DNA of 64,000 bases from Enterobacter sp. RHBSTW-00994 (GTDB lineage: Bacteria > Pseudomonadota > Gammaproteobacteria > Enterobacterales > Enterobacteriaceae). Location: contig NZ_CP056199.1 of the NCBI RefSeq assembly GCF_013782625.1, positions 1,630,588-1,694,587 of the forward strand, given 5' to 3'. Below are positions 48,329 through 56,600 of the stretch, in pieces. Positions within the stretch are counted from its first letter, which is position 1; each line of letters starts with the position of its first letter. A model generated the notes under the pieces. That model was not told the DNA's origin. It did no database searches and saw only the letters and a program-made list of their open reading frames with translations. The position numbers and the translations under genes are program-made.

Positions 48329-48360
48329 TTGTATGCAATATTTTATTTTTATGTATACGA
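48329..48360 (+). promoter_or_regulatory. HpxS-like sites flanking a NAC-like site
   Basis: Two similar half-palindromes, TTGTATGCAA (48329-48338) and ATGTATACGA (48351-48360), flank ATA-N9-TAT (48338-48352), the NAC consensus. In K. pneumoniae, HpxS binds tandem sites at the hpxSAB promoter with a NAC site between them; the same arrangement is visible here. Confidence 0.6.
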
Positions 48361-48393
48361 TTCGATATCGGAAAGTAAAAAGTGGAGTGGTTA

Positions 48394-49110
48394 ATGAACA
48401 ACGTGAAAAGTCTGCATGCCGCGCCAGACCTGCATGACAAAGACGAATCCATCTATCAGTCGCTGATGACAGCCATTGTCGAACATCAGTTGCTGCCGGG
48501 AAGCAAATTACCGGAAGAGGCGCTGGCCGAGGTGTTTGGCGTTAGCCGCACGGGCATCCGCAAGGTGCTGCAACGACTCGCGGCTGTGCAAATGGTCACG
48601 TTAACGCCCAAACGTGGTGCACACGTCGCCAGTCCGACGGTAGAAGAGGCACAGCATATCTTTCGTACCCGCGCATTACTGGAGGTGGCAAATCTGCCCG
48701 ATGTGCTGGCGCACTGTCAGCCGCCGCACCTGGCGGCACTGGAGGCGATCATCCGTCAGGAACAGCAGGCGCACGAGGCCTACGACGGCCCGGCGGCGAT
48801 CCGTCACTCTGCTGATTTTCATATTCAGTTGCAGGCCATTTCAGGCAATCAGGTGCTCACTGAAATGGTGACCAGCCTGAGCCAGCGTTCGTCACTGGTC
48901 ATCGCCGCATGGGGCGCGCCGTGGCGTCAGGGTTGCCGCTGTAACGACCATGAGCAGCTGGTGGATCTGCTGCGCCAGAAAGCACTTCAGCCGTTAAGTG
49001 ATGCCCTGATGCACCATTTTGAACATATTGTCGCCAGCCTTTGCTTTGAGCGGGCGGGTGAATGCTTACCTGATTTTGCCCGGCTGTTTGCGGGCCACAA
49101 GGAGTCGTAA
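48394..49110 (+). CDS. hpxS: GntR-family allantoin regulator HpxS
   Basis: HpxS controls hpxSAB in response to allantoin. The 238-residue protein has an N-terminal winged helix (about residues 20-85; PEEALAEVFGVSRTGIRKVLQRL) and a C-terminal all-helical FCD effector domain of FadR type. I use the ATG at 48394, with GGAG six bases upstream; a GTG four codons earlier lacks a ribosome site. First gene of hpxSAB; its stop TAA overlaps the hpxA ATG by one base. Confidence 0.92.
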   Translation: MNNVKSLHAAPDLHDKDESIYQSLMTAIVEHQLLPGSKLPEEALAEVFGVSRTGIRKVLQRLAAVQMVTLTPKRGAHVASPTVEEAQHIFRTRALLEVANLPDVLAHCQPPHLAALEAIIRQEQQAHEAYDGPAAIRHSADFHIQLQAISGNQVLTEMVTSLSQRSSLVIAAWGAPWRQGCRCNDHEQLVDLLRQKALQPLSDALMHHFEHIVASLCFERAGECLPDFARLFAGHKES

Positions 49111-49853
49111 TGTCATCTGTGTGTATACAAGTGATCAACCCCAATACCAATCCGGGGATGACTGAAACCATCGGTGCAGCCGCGCGAGCCGTTGCGGCGC
49201 CGGGAACCGAGATCCTGGCCGTTTGCCCGAGCGAAGGTGTGCCCTCTATCGAAGGTCACTTTGATGAAGCCATTGCGGCGGTCGGCGTTCTCGAGCAAAT
49301 CAGCGCGGGACGCCAGCAGGGGGTGGATGGTCATGTTATCGCCTGCTTTGGCGATCCGGGTCTGCTCGCTGCGCGTGAGCTGGCTCAGGGGCCGGTGATA
49401 GGCATCGCGGAAGCCGCCATGCACATGGCGACAATGGTGGCGACGCGTTTTTCTATTGTCACCACTTTGCCGCGCACGCTGATCATCGCTCGCCACCTTC
49501 TGCACCAGTATGGTTTTCAGGATCACTGTGCTGCCCTGCATGCGATCGACTTACCGGTTCTGGCACTTGAAGACGGTAGCGGTCTGGCACAGGAGAAAGT
49601 CCGGGCGCGGTGTATTCAGGCGATTAAAGAGGATGGCAGCGGGGCGATTGTGCTGGGCTGTGGCGGGATGGCGACCCTGGCGCAGGAGCTGACGCGTGAG
49701 CTGCATGTGCCGGTGATTGACGGCGTCAGTGCGGCGGTGAAGATGGTTGAATCGCTGGTGGCACTGGGGCTATCGACCAGTAAACAGGGCGATCTCGCTT
49801 TTCCGGAACGCAAGGCGTTGAGCGGTAAATTTCAGGTATTGAATCCATTTTAA
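49110..49853 (+). CDS. hpxA: Allantoin racemase HpxA
   Basis: HpxA interconverts R- and S-allantoin, so both can enter the allantoinase step. The 247-residue Asp/Glu/hydantoin racemase has its two catalytic cysteines at Cys79 (ACFGDPG) and Cys184 (LGCGGMA), at the same positions as the K. pneumoniae enzyme. Middle gene of hpxSAB. Confidence 0.95.
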   Translation: MSSVCIQVINPNTNPGMTETIGAAARAVAAPGTEILAVCPSEGVPSIEGHFDEAIAAVGVLEQISAGRQQGVDGHVIACFGDPGLLAARELAQGPVIGIAEAAMHMATMVATRFSIVTTLPRTLIIARHLLHQYGFQDHCAALHAIDLPVLALEDGSGLAQEKVRARCIQAIKEDGSGAIVLGCGGMATLAQELTRELHVPVIDGVSAAVKMVESLVALGLSTSKQGDLAFPERKALSGKFQVLNPF

Positions 49854-49869
49854 TTTTAAGGGGGTCGTG

Positions 49870-50802
49870 ATGGCGCTTTTTGAACAGGACTATCCGCGTG
49901 ACTTGCGCGGATATGCGGGGAAACCACCGCATGCGCAGTGGCCAAACCAGGCCCGTATTGCCGTCCAGTTTGTTCTCAATTACGAAGAGGGGGCGGAGAA
50001 CCATGTGCTGCATGGTGACGCGGGTTCTGAGCAATTTCTCTCGGACATCATCGGAGCAGCCAGCTACCCGGACCGACATATGTCGATGGATTCCCTCTAT
50101 GAATACGGCAGCCGGGCCGGGTTCTGGCGTATCCATAATGAATTTAGCCGGCGCGGGCTGCCTTTAACGGTCTTCGGCGTGGCGATGGGGCTGGCGCGCC
50201 ATCCTGATATCGTCGGGGCTATTAAAACCGCGAATTACGATGTCGTCAGCCACGGCTGGCGCTGGATCCACTATCAGAATATGGACATCGCTCAGGAGCG
50301 CGAGCACCTGCAAAAAGCGGTGCACGTTCTGACCGATCTGTTTGGCAAGCCGCCAACGGGTTGGTACACCGGACGCGACAGCCCCAACACCCGTCAGCTG
50401 GTGGTGGAGCACGGTGGGTTTGACTATGACAGTGACTACTACGGTGACGATTTACCTTTCTGGACTGAGGTGGCGTGCAGTGACGGCGCACGCAAGCCGC
50501 ACCTGATTGTGCCCTATACCCTTGATGCCAACGACATGCGTTTCGCCACGGCGCAAGGGTTCAACACCGCAGAGCAGTTCTACACCTATCTGAAAGACAG
50601 CTTTGATGTGCTCTACGAAGAGGGCGAAGACGCTCCCAAAATGATGTCCATTGGCATGCACTGCCGTCTTTTGGGACGTCCGGGACGGTTCCGCGCACTG
50701 CAACGTTTTCTGGATTACGTCCAGCAGCATGACCGCGTGTGGGTCTGTACGCGCCAGCAGATCGCCGATCACTGGCGGGAAGCGCATCCTTTCCAGAGAT
50801 AA
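49870..50802 (+). CDS. hpxB: Allantoinase HpxB (PuuE type)
   Basis: HpxB opens the allantoin ring to allantoate. The 310-residue protein belongs to the metal-independent PuuE family with a polysaccharide-deacetylase fold, not the zinc amidohydrolase AllB. Typical segments are QFVLNYEEGAE, SHGWRWIHYQ and YTGRDSPNTRQLV. The ATG at 49870 is preferred to the GTG directly before it because of spacing from AAGGGGG. Last gene of hpxSAB. Confidence 0.94.
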   Translation: MALFEQDYPRDLRGYAGKPPHAQWPNQARIAVQFVLNYEEGAENHVLHGDAGSEQFLSDIIGAASYPDRHMSMDSLYEYGSRAGFWRIHNEFSRRGLPLTVFGVAMGLARHPDIVGAIKTANYDVVSHGWRWIHYQNMDIAQEREHLQKAVHVLTDLFGKPPTGWYTGRDSPNTRQLVVEHGGFDYDSDYYGDDLPFWTEVACSDGARKPHLIVPYTLDANDMRFATAQGFNTAEQFYTYLKDSFDVLYEEGEDAPKMMSIGMHCRLLGRPGRFRALQRFLDYVQQHDRVWVCTRQQIADHWREAHPFQR

Positions 50803-50865
50803 AGATCATCCAGACTTCTCTGCTGCCTGGAGGGGGGAGCGCAGTGCGAAGCACCGATTTTCTGC

Positions 50866-50901
50866 GGGGCCGCGGGGATGGATAAGAGGGAGCGCGGCCC
50901 C
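50866..50901. terminator. GC-rich inverted repeat between hpxB and hpxZ
   Basis: GGGGCCGCG pairs perfectly with CGCGGCCCC across an 18-base loop in the 173-base gap between converging operons. No T-run follows, so it is a hairpin of unknown strength. The gap otherwise shows no gene. Confidence 0.5.
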
Positions 50902-50975
50902 CTTATCCCGTTCACGGGTTGAGAAATGACAATATTCACAGGTCAAAAGGTGAACGGCGTTAACCGCATAGTCCG

Positions 50976-51365
50976 TCAACTGGACATTAAACTCACCTGT
51001 GCCCCCACAATCCTCCACCCGTAAGAAAATCTCACCCACGTCTGTTGCTGGCGTCCAATTCGCTCCGTTCCCTCACGCGTAAACTCCGTACTGCACACTG
51101 CATAATCCTCCCCAAAAGTGGTGATCACCGTATGGCGCAACACCCGCTGCAATCCGGCTGAAGGGCGCGCGGCACGAAAAGCACGGATCTCATCAATACC
51201 GTACAGGTTTTCTCCCGCCCCCAGTCGCACGGTGTTTTTGTCATGCCAGAAGAGTTCATCCAGCACCGCAATATTGTTACTGACCAGCGCATCCTCATAG
51301 CGATAAAACGCTGCGGTGACGTCGGCCAGTACCCATGGCAGGTTAATGTCATCGTGACTGATCAT
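50976..51365 (-). CDS. hpxZ: DUF3225 protein HpxZ (AtzH-like)
   Basis: HpxZ is a 129-residue SnoaL/NTF2-like protein of the DUF3225 family, related to AtzH of cyanuric acid degradation. It is the last gene of hpxWXYZ and overlaps hpxY by four bases. Its role is not firmly known; the operon is assigned to the oxalurate-to-oxamate end of purine breakdown. It may hydrolyse a carbamoyl intermediate or assist HpxXY. Confidence 0.85.
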   Translation of the reverse strand: MISHDDINLPWVLADVTAAFYRYEDALVSNNIAVLDELFWHDKNTVRLGAGENLYGIDEIRAFRAARPSAGLQRVLRHTVITTFGEDYAVCSTEFTREGTERIGRQQQTWVRFSYGWRIVGAQVSLMSS

Positions 51366-52759
51366 TGCACCATCTCCGCTGGACGGGCATCGGTGATCCC
51401 GCTCTCTTCCAGTACCCGCGCAACACGCAGGCAGGCCTGTTCGTTAAACGGCGCAGCAATCAGTTGCAGGCCAATGGGAAGTCCTTCAGAGGTACGCAGC
51501 GGTACGGTCGTGACCGGTAGCCCTAAAAACGAAATTGGTTGAGTGAGCATCCCCATGCTGGCGCGAACTGGCAGTGACTGACCGTTGATCTCCATTGTTT
51601 GCTCACCAATCCGCGTAGCACTGCAGGGTGTGGCGGGGGCGATCAGCACGTCGGCTTGGGTAAACAGGGCTTTGCATGTCTGCTGGGCGTGGCGACGAAA
51701 ACGCTGAGCCTGGATATACCAGGCAGAAGGGATCATCGCCCCTGCCAGCAGGCGTTCACGGGAGTGCGGTTCAAACCGCTCCGGTAGGGTGCGAAGCGCC
51801 GGAAGATACTGATTTCCCCCCTCTGATGCGCTGATGATAAAGGCAGCTGAACGGGCCAGTTCCGCCTCCGGGAAAAGCAATTCGTCGCGCACATCAAGCG
51901 CTTTTGCCACGCGTGCAACGGCATCACGCGCATCGCTGTCGCTCCAGGTCGCGAAGTACCCGCCGAGCACAGCGCAACGCAATCCCTCCAGCCCTCTTGA
52001 AAGCAACGGACGGGTTTGCTCCCGCGAACTCTCCGCCTGAAAACCGTCACTGGTATCGCGTCCCTGAAGGGCATCGTAAACCGATGCGAGATCGCTCACC
52101 CGACGGGCGAAAGGGCCGATATGATCCAGGCTGGCGACAAACGGGTGGCTGCCGGAACGGGAAAGGCGGCCAAAGGTTGGCTTCAGCCCGTAGAGTCCGC
52201 ATAAAGAGGCGGGCACGCGAATGGAGCCGTTGGTGTCTGTCCCGAGAGAAAAATGGACCAGGCCAGAGGCCACGGCCGCAGCTGATCCTCCCGACGACCC
52301 TCCGGCAATGCGCGCCAGATCGTGCGGGTTGTGTGTCGCACCGTAGTGGCTGTTTTCGGTCGTAAACCCGTAAGCGTAGGCATCCATGTTGACCATTCCG
52401 GAGAGCAATCCTCCGGCGCTACGCAACTGACGCACCGCAAAACAATCTGCCGTGGCGGCAGGACGCTGGCTGAACAGCTCCGCGCCGGCGAGGGTGGTAT
52501 GCCCGGCAACATCAAACAGATTTTTCACCGCGTAGGGAATTCCGGCCAGCGGCGGCAGGGGACGTTTCTCCCGACGCAGGGTATCGATATTGTCGGCCTC
52601 CGCCAGCATCCGTTCTTCGGTGATGGCGGTCCAGGCGTTGATCTGCGGGTTTAGGTCAGCGATAGCATCCAGTGTCTGACGCGCAATCTCGCGGGCGCTG
52701 AGTTCGCCTGCGGCTAACGCCCGCTGGATTTCACTCATACTCATGGCGTGTAGCATCAT
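51362..52759 (-). CDS. hpxY: Amidase-signature enzyme HpxY (AtzE-like)
   Basis: This 465-residue amidase has the Ser-Ser-Lys site: Lys79 (AVKNLFDVAG), the cis serine in GGSSGGS at 153-159 and the nucleophile Ser179 (DTNGSIRVPAS). It resembles AtzE and GatA. The small GatC-like HpxX encoded just before it should be its partner. Oxalurate hydrolysis is the expected reaction from pathway context and is not proven from sequence. The ATG overlaps the hpxX stop (ATGA). Confidence 0.9.
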   Translation of the reverse strand: MMLHAMSMSEIQRALAAGELSAREIARQTLDAIADLNPQINAWTAITEERMLAEADNIDTLRREKRPLPPLAGIPYAVKNLFDVAGHTTLAGAELFSQRPAATADCFAVRQLRSAGGLLSGMVNMDAYAYGFTTENSHYGATHNPHDLARIAGGSSGGSAAAVASGLVHFSLGTDTNGSIRVPASLCGLYGLKPTFGRLSRSGSHPFVASLDHIGPFARRVSDLASVYDALQGRDTSDGFQAESSREQTRPLLSRGLEGLRCAVLGGYFATWSDSDARDAVARVAKALDVRDELLFPEAELARSAAFIISASEGGNQYLPALRTLPERFEPHSRERLLAGAMIPSAWYIQAQRFRRHAQQTCKALFTQADVLIAPATPCSATRIGEQTMEINGQSLPVRASMGMLTQPISFLGLPVTTVPLRTSEGLPIGLQLIAAPFNEQACLRVARVLEESGITDARPAEMVQ

Positions 52760-52944
52760 GCTTTATATACTCCTGCGATCTCCAGACGGTCATCCAGTGG
52801 CAATGCCATCAACGGCGCAGCCATGGCCGCAATGCGGCTGAACTGGAGCTGTAGCTCGGTGCGGCGAGCGTCATCCAGTTCGACGCCCAGAAGGGACTCC
52901 ATCTGGGCCAGGTAGGTATGCCAGTCGGGTTGGGGGGTAGTCAT
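52756..52944 (-). CDS. hpxX: Small DUF4089 subunit HpxX (AtzG/GatC-like)
   Basis: HpxX has 62 residues and matches the AtzG/DUF4089 family, shrunken GatC relatives that stabilise AtzE-type amidases. It shows WHTYLAQMESLLGVELDD and LMALPLDDRLEIAGVYK, with the C-terminal strand that wraps round the amidase. GGAG precedes the ATG. It lies 14 bases after hpxW and is translationally coupled to hpxY. Confidence 0.88.
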   Translation of the reverse strand: MTTPQPDWHTYLAQMESLLGVELDDARRTELQLQFSRIAAMAAPLMALPLDDRLEIAGVYKA

Positions 52945-52958
52945 GGGTGGGTTTCTCC

Positions 52959-54542
52959 TCAGAATCCGGCGGCGGAGCCGTTGCTGCGTGGGTCGAATGC
53001 GCCTTCAAACAGGCCGTTGGGGTGGCGAACAATCGCCCCTGCGTGCCCCATCGCTTCGCTAAAGTCCGGGAACACTTCGACGTCATGGCCCAGCGCCCGC
53101 AGATGGTCAAGCGTGTGCGATGAGAAGCGTCCCTCCAGTTTTAAGGTGTCGGAGGTTTGGCCCCAGGTGCGCCCCAGTAGCCAGCGCGGGCGGGTGATGC
53201 TCTCCTGTAGCGGCACGCCCTGGATCACATAGCGTGTAAACAGGGCTGCCTGGGTCTGCGGTTGTCCGTCACCGCCCATAGAGCCATAGACCATCACCCG
53301 TCCGTCATGCAGTCTTGCCGCTGCCGGGTTCAGGGTATGGAACGGTTGTTTACCGGGGGCGAGGGCCAGAAGGTGGGCAGGATCGAGACTGAAAGATGCC
53401 CCACGGTTTTGCCAGACAATCCCCGTGTCGGGCAGGACCACGCCGCTGCCAAATTCATGGTAAATGCTCTGGATAAACGAGACAGCAAGGCCACTGCTGT
53501 CCATGACACCCATCCACACCGTGTCCCCTGGGCCTTTACCTGTGCCCCACGGCGCAGCCTGGTTATCGTCAATTCGCCCAGCCAGCGCCTGAAGTTTGGC
53601 GGACTCCAGCAGGCCCTGAATATCCGTTTTCAGATCGCGCGGATCGGTGATGTGGGCATCCCGCAGACCAAAGGCCAGTTTGGTGGCTTCCACAATGCGG
53701 TGCAGGGTGGTCGCGTCATCGGCATCCGCCATGTTAAGGCAATCGGTGATCCCGAGGATGGCCAGTGACACCAGCCCCTGCGTGGGTGGCGCGAGGTTCC
53801 ACACCTCGCCCTGCTGATGCTGTAGCCTGAGTGGTGTGGTCCGCCGCGCGACGTGCTGATTCAGATCGGCAAGGGTGATGGGAAGGCCATATTTTTCCAT
53901 GCCGTGGGCCAGACATTCCGCCAGCGGACCACGGTAAAAACTGTCCAGCCCCTCTTCGGCCAACTGTGTCAGGGTAGAGGCCAGCGCAGGCTGATAAAAA
54001 CGGCTCCCGACCTGAGGAGGTTCACCGTCCACAAGCCAGGTCTCGGCAAAACCGGGAACCTCTTTCAATTCGGCTAATTTACTGGCCGTGGCACTGGCCT
54101 GAGAGGCCGTAACCGGCGTGCCGTTCCGCGCGTAACCAATGGCATCAGACAGCAGGCGACTCAATGGCAGCGCCTTGCCGCACATTTCGTGCGAAACCTT
54201 CAGTGCTTCGTCCCAACCGCTCACCGTGCCTGCCACGGTGAGGGCGGCACGCGGGCCGCGATGAGGGATATGCGCGTGATCGCGGTAGGCGTCCAGCGTC
54301 GCCAGCGAGCCTGCCGCACCGCTGGCATCGATAGCAACCGGCTCGCCATCGGGTGGGATGATAAGCCAGAAGCCATCGCCGCCCAGACCGTTCATATGGG
54401 GATAGACAACGGCTATCGTGGCGGCTGCCGCGACCATCGCCTCAATGGCGCTGCCACCTTCGCGCAAGACAGCCAGCGCGCTCTGGCTGGCAAGATGGTG
54501 GGGGGCGACCGCCATCCCGTGTACGGAAACATTACTGTGCAT
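52959..54542 (-). CDS. hpxW: Oxamate amidohydrolase HpxW
   Basis: HpxW hydrolyses oxamate to oxalate and ammonia, releasing the last purine nitrogen. The 527-residue protein belongs to the gamma-glutamyltransferase Ntn-hydrolase family. Autocleavage should occur before the nucleophile Thr341 (GPGDTVWMG), giving a large and a small subunit. No signal peptide, unlike periplasmic Ggt. First gene of hpxWXYZ, divergent from hpxU, behind a sigma-54 promoter. Confidence 0.93.
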   Translation of the reverse strand: MHSNVSVHGMAVAPHHLASQSALAVLREGGSAIEAMVAAAATIAVVYPHMNGLGGDGFWLIIPPDGEPVAIDASGAAGSLATLDAYRDHAHIPHRGPRAALTVAGTVSGWDEALKVSHEMCGKALPLSRLLSDAIGYARNGTPVTASQASATASKLAELKEVPGFAETWLVDGEPPQVGSRFYQPALASTLTQLAEEGLDSFYRGPLAECLAHGMEKYGLPITLADLNQHVARRTTPLRLQHQQGEVWNLAPPTQGLVSLAILGITDCLNMADADDATTLHRIVEATKLAFGLRDAHITDPRDLKTDIQGLLESAKLQALAGRIDDNQAAPWGTGKGPGDTVWMGVMDSSGLAVSFIQSIYHEFGSGVVLPDTGIVWQNRGASFSLDPAHLLALAPGKQPFHTLNPAAARLHDGRVMVYGSMGGDGQPQTQAALFTRYVIQGVPLQESITRPRWLLGRTWGQTSDTLKLEGRFSSHTLDHLRALGHDVEVFPDFSEAMGHAGAIVRHPNGLFEGAFDPRSNGSAAGF

Positions 54543-54578
54543 GGGGAGTCCTCATGACCCGAAAGAGGATCTGAGGGT

Positions 54579-54594
54579 TGCAAAAGCTGTTCCA
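54579..54594 (-). promoter_or_regulatory. Sigma-54 promoter of hpxWXYZ
   Basis: The minus strand reads TGGAACAGCTTTTGCA: GG-N10-GC with one mismatch to TGGCAC-N5-TTGCA. Start expected near 54569, 26 bases before hpxW. Confidence 0.7.
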
Positions 54595-54598
54595 GTTC

Positions 54599-54614
54599 TG
54601 AGAGAAAAGTTTCA
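54599..54614. promoter_or_regulatory. Candidate HpxU operator 1
   Basis: TGAGAG-AAAA-GTTTCA is an imperfect copy of the inverted repeat TGAAAC-N4-GTTTCA, just upstream of the hpxW -24 element. Confidence 0.45.
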
Positions 54615-54730
54615 CGCCAGCCATAACGCATCTTTTTAATAAGATGGCATGCATAATGAAAGGCAGATACCCTACATCCATTCGCGTTGCAGTAATGCGC
54701 ATTGCCGCCTGGAGTATGAGAGGCGTGCAG

Positions 54731-54746
54731 TGAAACGAAAGTTACA
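54731..54746. promoter_or_regulatory. Candidate HpxU operator 2
   Basis: TGAAAC-GAAA-GTTACA has one mismatch to the perfect inverted repeat and lies 8 bases before the hpxU start, suiting autoregulation. Confidence 0.5.
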
Positions 54747-54754
54747 GAGGTCTT

Positions 54755-55594
54755 ATGGAACAGCTTGATGAACGACTGAAAGGGCAGTATGGGTCACTCT
54801 CGCCGCAGGAACAGCGGGTAGCCGATTTCATTTTCGATCACTTCGACGACCTCATTAGCTACAACAGTGCCGAACTGGCACAACTGAGCGGAGTATCGAA
54901 AGCCACGGTAAGCCGCCTGTTTAAGCGTCTGGGCTACGAAAAGTATAAGGATATGCGTGAGGAGCTGCGCACGTTGCGTCAGAGCGGCATGCCGCTGACG
55001 GATAACCGTGATGCGGTACAGGGCAACACTTTGCTGGCGCGCCACTACAAGCAGGAGATGGCCAACCTGACGCAGTGGGTGAATGCCCTGGATGCCCGGC
55101 AATTTGCCGAGGCGATGGCCTGCATGGTCAGGGCGCGGCGGATCATCATTATTGGGATGCGAAATGCCTATCCTGCGGCGCTTCACCTGCGCCAGCAGCT
55201 GTTACAGGCGCGCGGCCAGGTGCTGGTGCTGCCCCAGCCGGGGCAGAGTTTGAGCGAAGAGCTGGTGGATTTCACCCCGGACGATCTGGTGGTAGTTATG
55301 GCGTTTCGCCGCCGTCCCCGCATTATTCGCCCGCTGCTGCAACAGTTGCAAACCGACGGTATTCCGGTTCTGTTGATGTGTGAGCCGCAGGCGCACGGTC
55401 TTTTTCCGCTGTCGAACTGGCAGCTTTGTGCTCCGCTCGACAGCGTATCCGCCTACGACAGCTATTCGTCGGTGAACAGTTTAATCAACCTGCTAGCCAA
55501 TGCTTTTCTGCATGAGATTCTGGATAAAGGCCGCCCACGCATTCACGAGATCGCCACGCTTTACCAACAGCTGGATGAGCTGGAGCAACGATAA
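54755..55594 (+). CDS. hpxU: RpiR-family repressor HpxU
   Basis: HpxU is the RpiR-type repressor of allantoate catabolism genes described in K. pneumoniae. The 279-residue protein has an N-terminal HTH_6 domain (AELAQLSGVSKATVSRLFKR near residues 38-57) and a C-terminal SIS domain (about 125-265), which probably binds a pathway intermediate. It is divergent from hpxWXYZ and upstream of hpxFGHIJK, with a strong terminator between. Confidence 0.92.
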   Translation: MEQLDERLKGQYGSLSPQEQRVADFIFDHFDDLISYNSAELAQLSGVSKATVSRLFKRLGYEKYKDMREELRTLRQSGMPLTDNRDAVQGNTLLARHYKQEMANLTQWVNALDARQFAEAMACMVRARRIIIIGMRNAYPAALHLRQQLLQARGQVLVLPQPGQSLSEELVDFTPDDLVVVMAFRRRPRIIRPLLQQLQTDGIPVLLMCEPQAHGLFPLSNWQLCAPLDSVSAYDSYSSVNSLINLLANAFLHEILDKGRPRIHEIATLYQQLDELEQR

Positions 55595-55615
55595 TGGGGC
55601 GTCAGGCTGGTGCTT

Positions 55616-55632
55616 TGCATTAAATTGGTGCA
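55616..55632. promoter_or_regulatory. NtrC-type enhancer upstream of hpxF
   Basis: TGCATTAAATTGGTGCA has the 17-base span and outer half sites of the NtrC consensus, about 145 bases before the predicted hpxF transcript start. It lies just after the hpxU stop and before its terminator. Confidence 0.6.
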
Positions 55633-55637
55633 ATAAA

Positions 55638-55677
55638 CGAAAGGGGAAATGAGTCATTATTTCCCCTTTCGTTTTTT
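55638..55677 (+). terminator. Rho-independent terminator of hpxU
   Basis: CGAAAGGGGAAAT pairs perfectly (13 bp) with ATTTCCCCTTTCG around an 8-base loop, followed by six T. Confidence 0.95.
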
Positions 55678-55740
55678 AAATGTCTTGTATTTCCTGTCTT
55701 CGTAATGATTTTTATCCGTGAGCATCGGTTTTGTGTTCCT

Positions 55741-55756
55741 TGGCACATTAGTTGCA
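55741..55756 (+). promoter_or_regulatory. Sigma-54 promoter of hpxFGHIJK
   Basis: TGGCACATTAGTTGCA is a full match to TGGCAC-N5-TTGCA. The transcript should begin near 55768, about 40 bases before hpxF. Confidence 0.85.
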
Positions 55757-55769
55757 AAAGTTAACTCAA

Positions 55770-55785
55770 CGAATCTTTTGTTTCA
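55770..55785. promoter_or_regulatory. Candidate HpxU operator 3
   Basis: CGAATC-TTTT-GTTTCA, two mismatches to TGAAAC-N4-GTTTCA, lies at the predicted transcript start, where a repressor would block initiation or early elongation. Confidence 0.45.
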
Positions 55786-55808
55786 TGTTAACGTAACGGG
55801 TAAACACC

Positions 55809-56591
55809 ATGAAAAAACTGTTGATTGCACTGGCCGGGGTCGCTTGTCTGTTTACACAACTGCCAGCACATGCTGACCAGCTTCAGGACATTGAAAAACG
55901 CGGAACCCTCCGCATTGCCGTACCGCAGGATTTCCCACCGTTTGGTTCGGTCGGAACCGATCTCCAGCCGCAGGGCTATGACATCGATATGGCGCGCTAT
56001 CTGGCGAAGCAGATGAAGCTCAAACTGCAACTGGTTCCGGTCACAAGCGCCAACCGCGTGCCGTATCTGCAAACGGATAAAGTGGATCTGGTGATCTCCA
56101 GCCTCGGTAAAAATGCCGAGCGTGAAAAGGTGATTGATTTCAGTCGCGCCTATGCGCCGTTCTTCCTCGGTGTGTTTGGCCCGAAAGGGGCAGAACTGAA
56201 AGACGCCAGTGCGCTGAGCGGTAAAACCATTGGTGTGACGCGCGGTGCAGTGGAAGACATGGTATTGACCAGCCTCGCACCGAAAGATGCCGATGTGAAA
56301 CGCTACGAGGACAACAACACCACGTTGTCGGCCTATCTTTCCGGCCAGGTGCAGTACGTGGCAACCGGCAACCTTGTGGTGGCCGCAATTTCCCGCCAGA
56401 ACGCGGATAAAGCCCCCGTACCGAGCTTTATGCTGAAAGATTCACCGTGCTTTATTGGCCTGAAAAAGAATGAGCCCGCTCTGAAAGCGAAAGTGGATGC
56501 GCTGATCGAGCAGGGGATCAAGGACGGTACGCTGAACGCGCTGTCGGAACAGTGGATGAAAGCCCCTCTGCCTGCAAGCCTTGGCGTTTAA
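55809..56591 (+). CDS. hpxF: ABC transporter substrate-binding protein HpxF
   Basis: This is a 260-residue family 3 (polar amino acid type) periplasmic receptor. The signal peptide begins MKKLLIALAGVACLF and ends near AHA. The mature protein starts DQLQDIEKRGTLRIAVPQDFPP, then GYDIDMARYLAKQM. As first gene of hpxFGHIJK it is expected to bind allantoate or a related ureide; the ligand is inferred. hpxG follows after nine bases. Confidence 0.88.
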   Translation: MKKLLIALAGVACLFTQLPAHADQLQDIEKRGTLRIAVPQDFPPFGSVGTDLQPQGYDIDMARYLAKQMKLKLQLVPVTSANRVPYLQTDKVDLVISSLGKNAEREKVIDFSRAYAPFFLGVFGPKGAELKDASALSGKTIGVTRGAVEDMVLTSLAPKDADVKRYEDNNTTLSAYLSGQVQYVATGNLVVAAISRQNADKAPVPSFMLKDSPCFIGLKKNEPALKAKVDALIEQGIKDGTLNALSEQWMKAPLPASLGV

Positions 56592-56600
56592 GGCGAGTGA

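Noticed and set aside
54615-54730. NtrC site between hpxW and hpxU (TTGCAGTAATGCGCA region)
   Set aside because: Half sites are too close together for the 17-base NtrC consensus.
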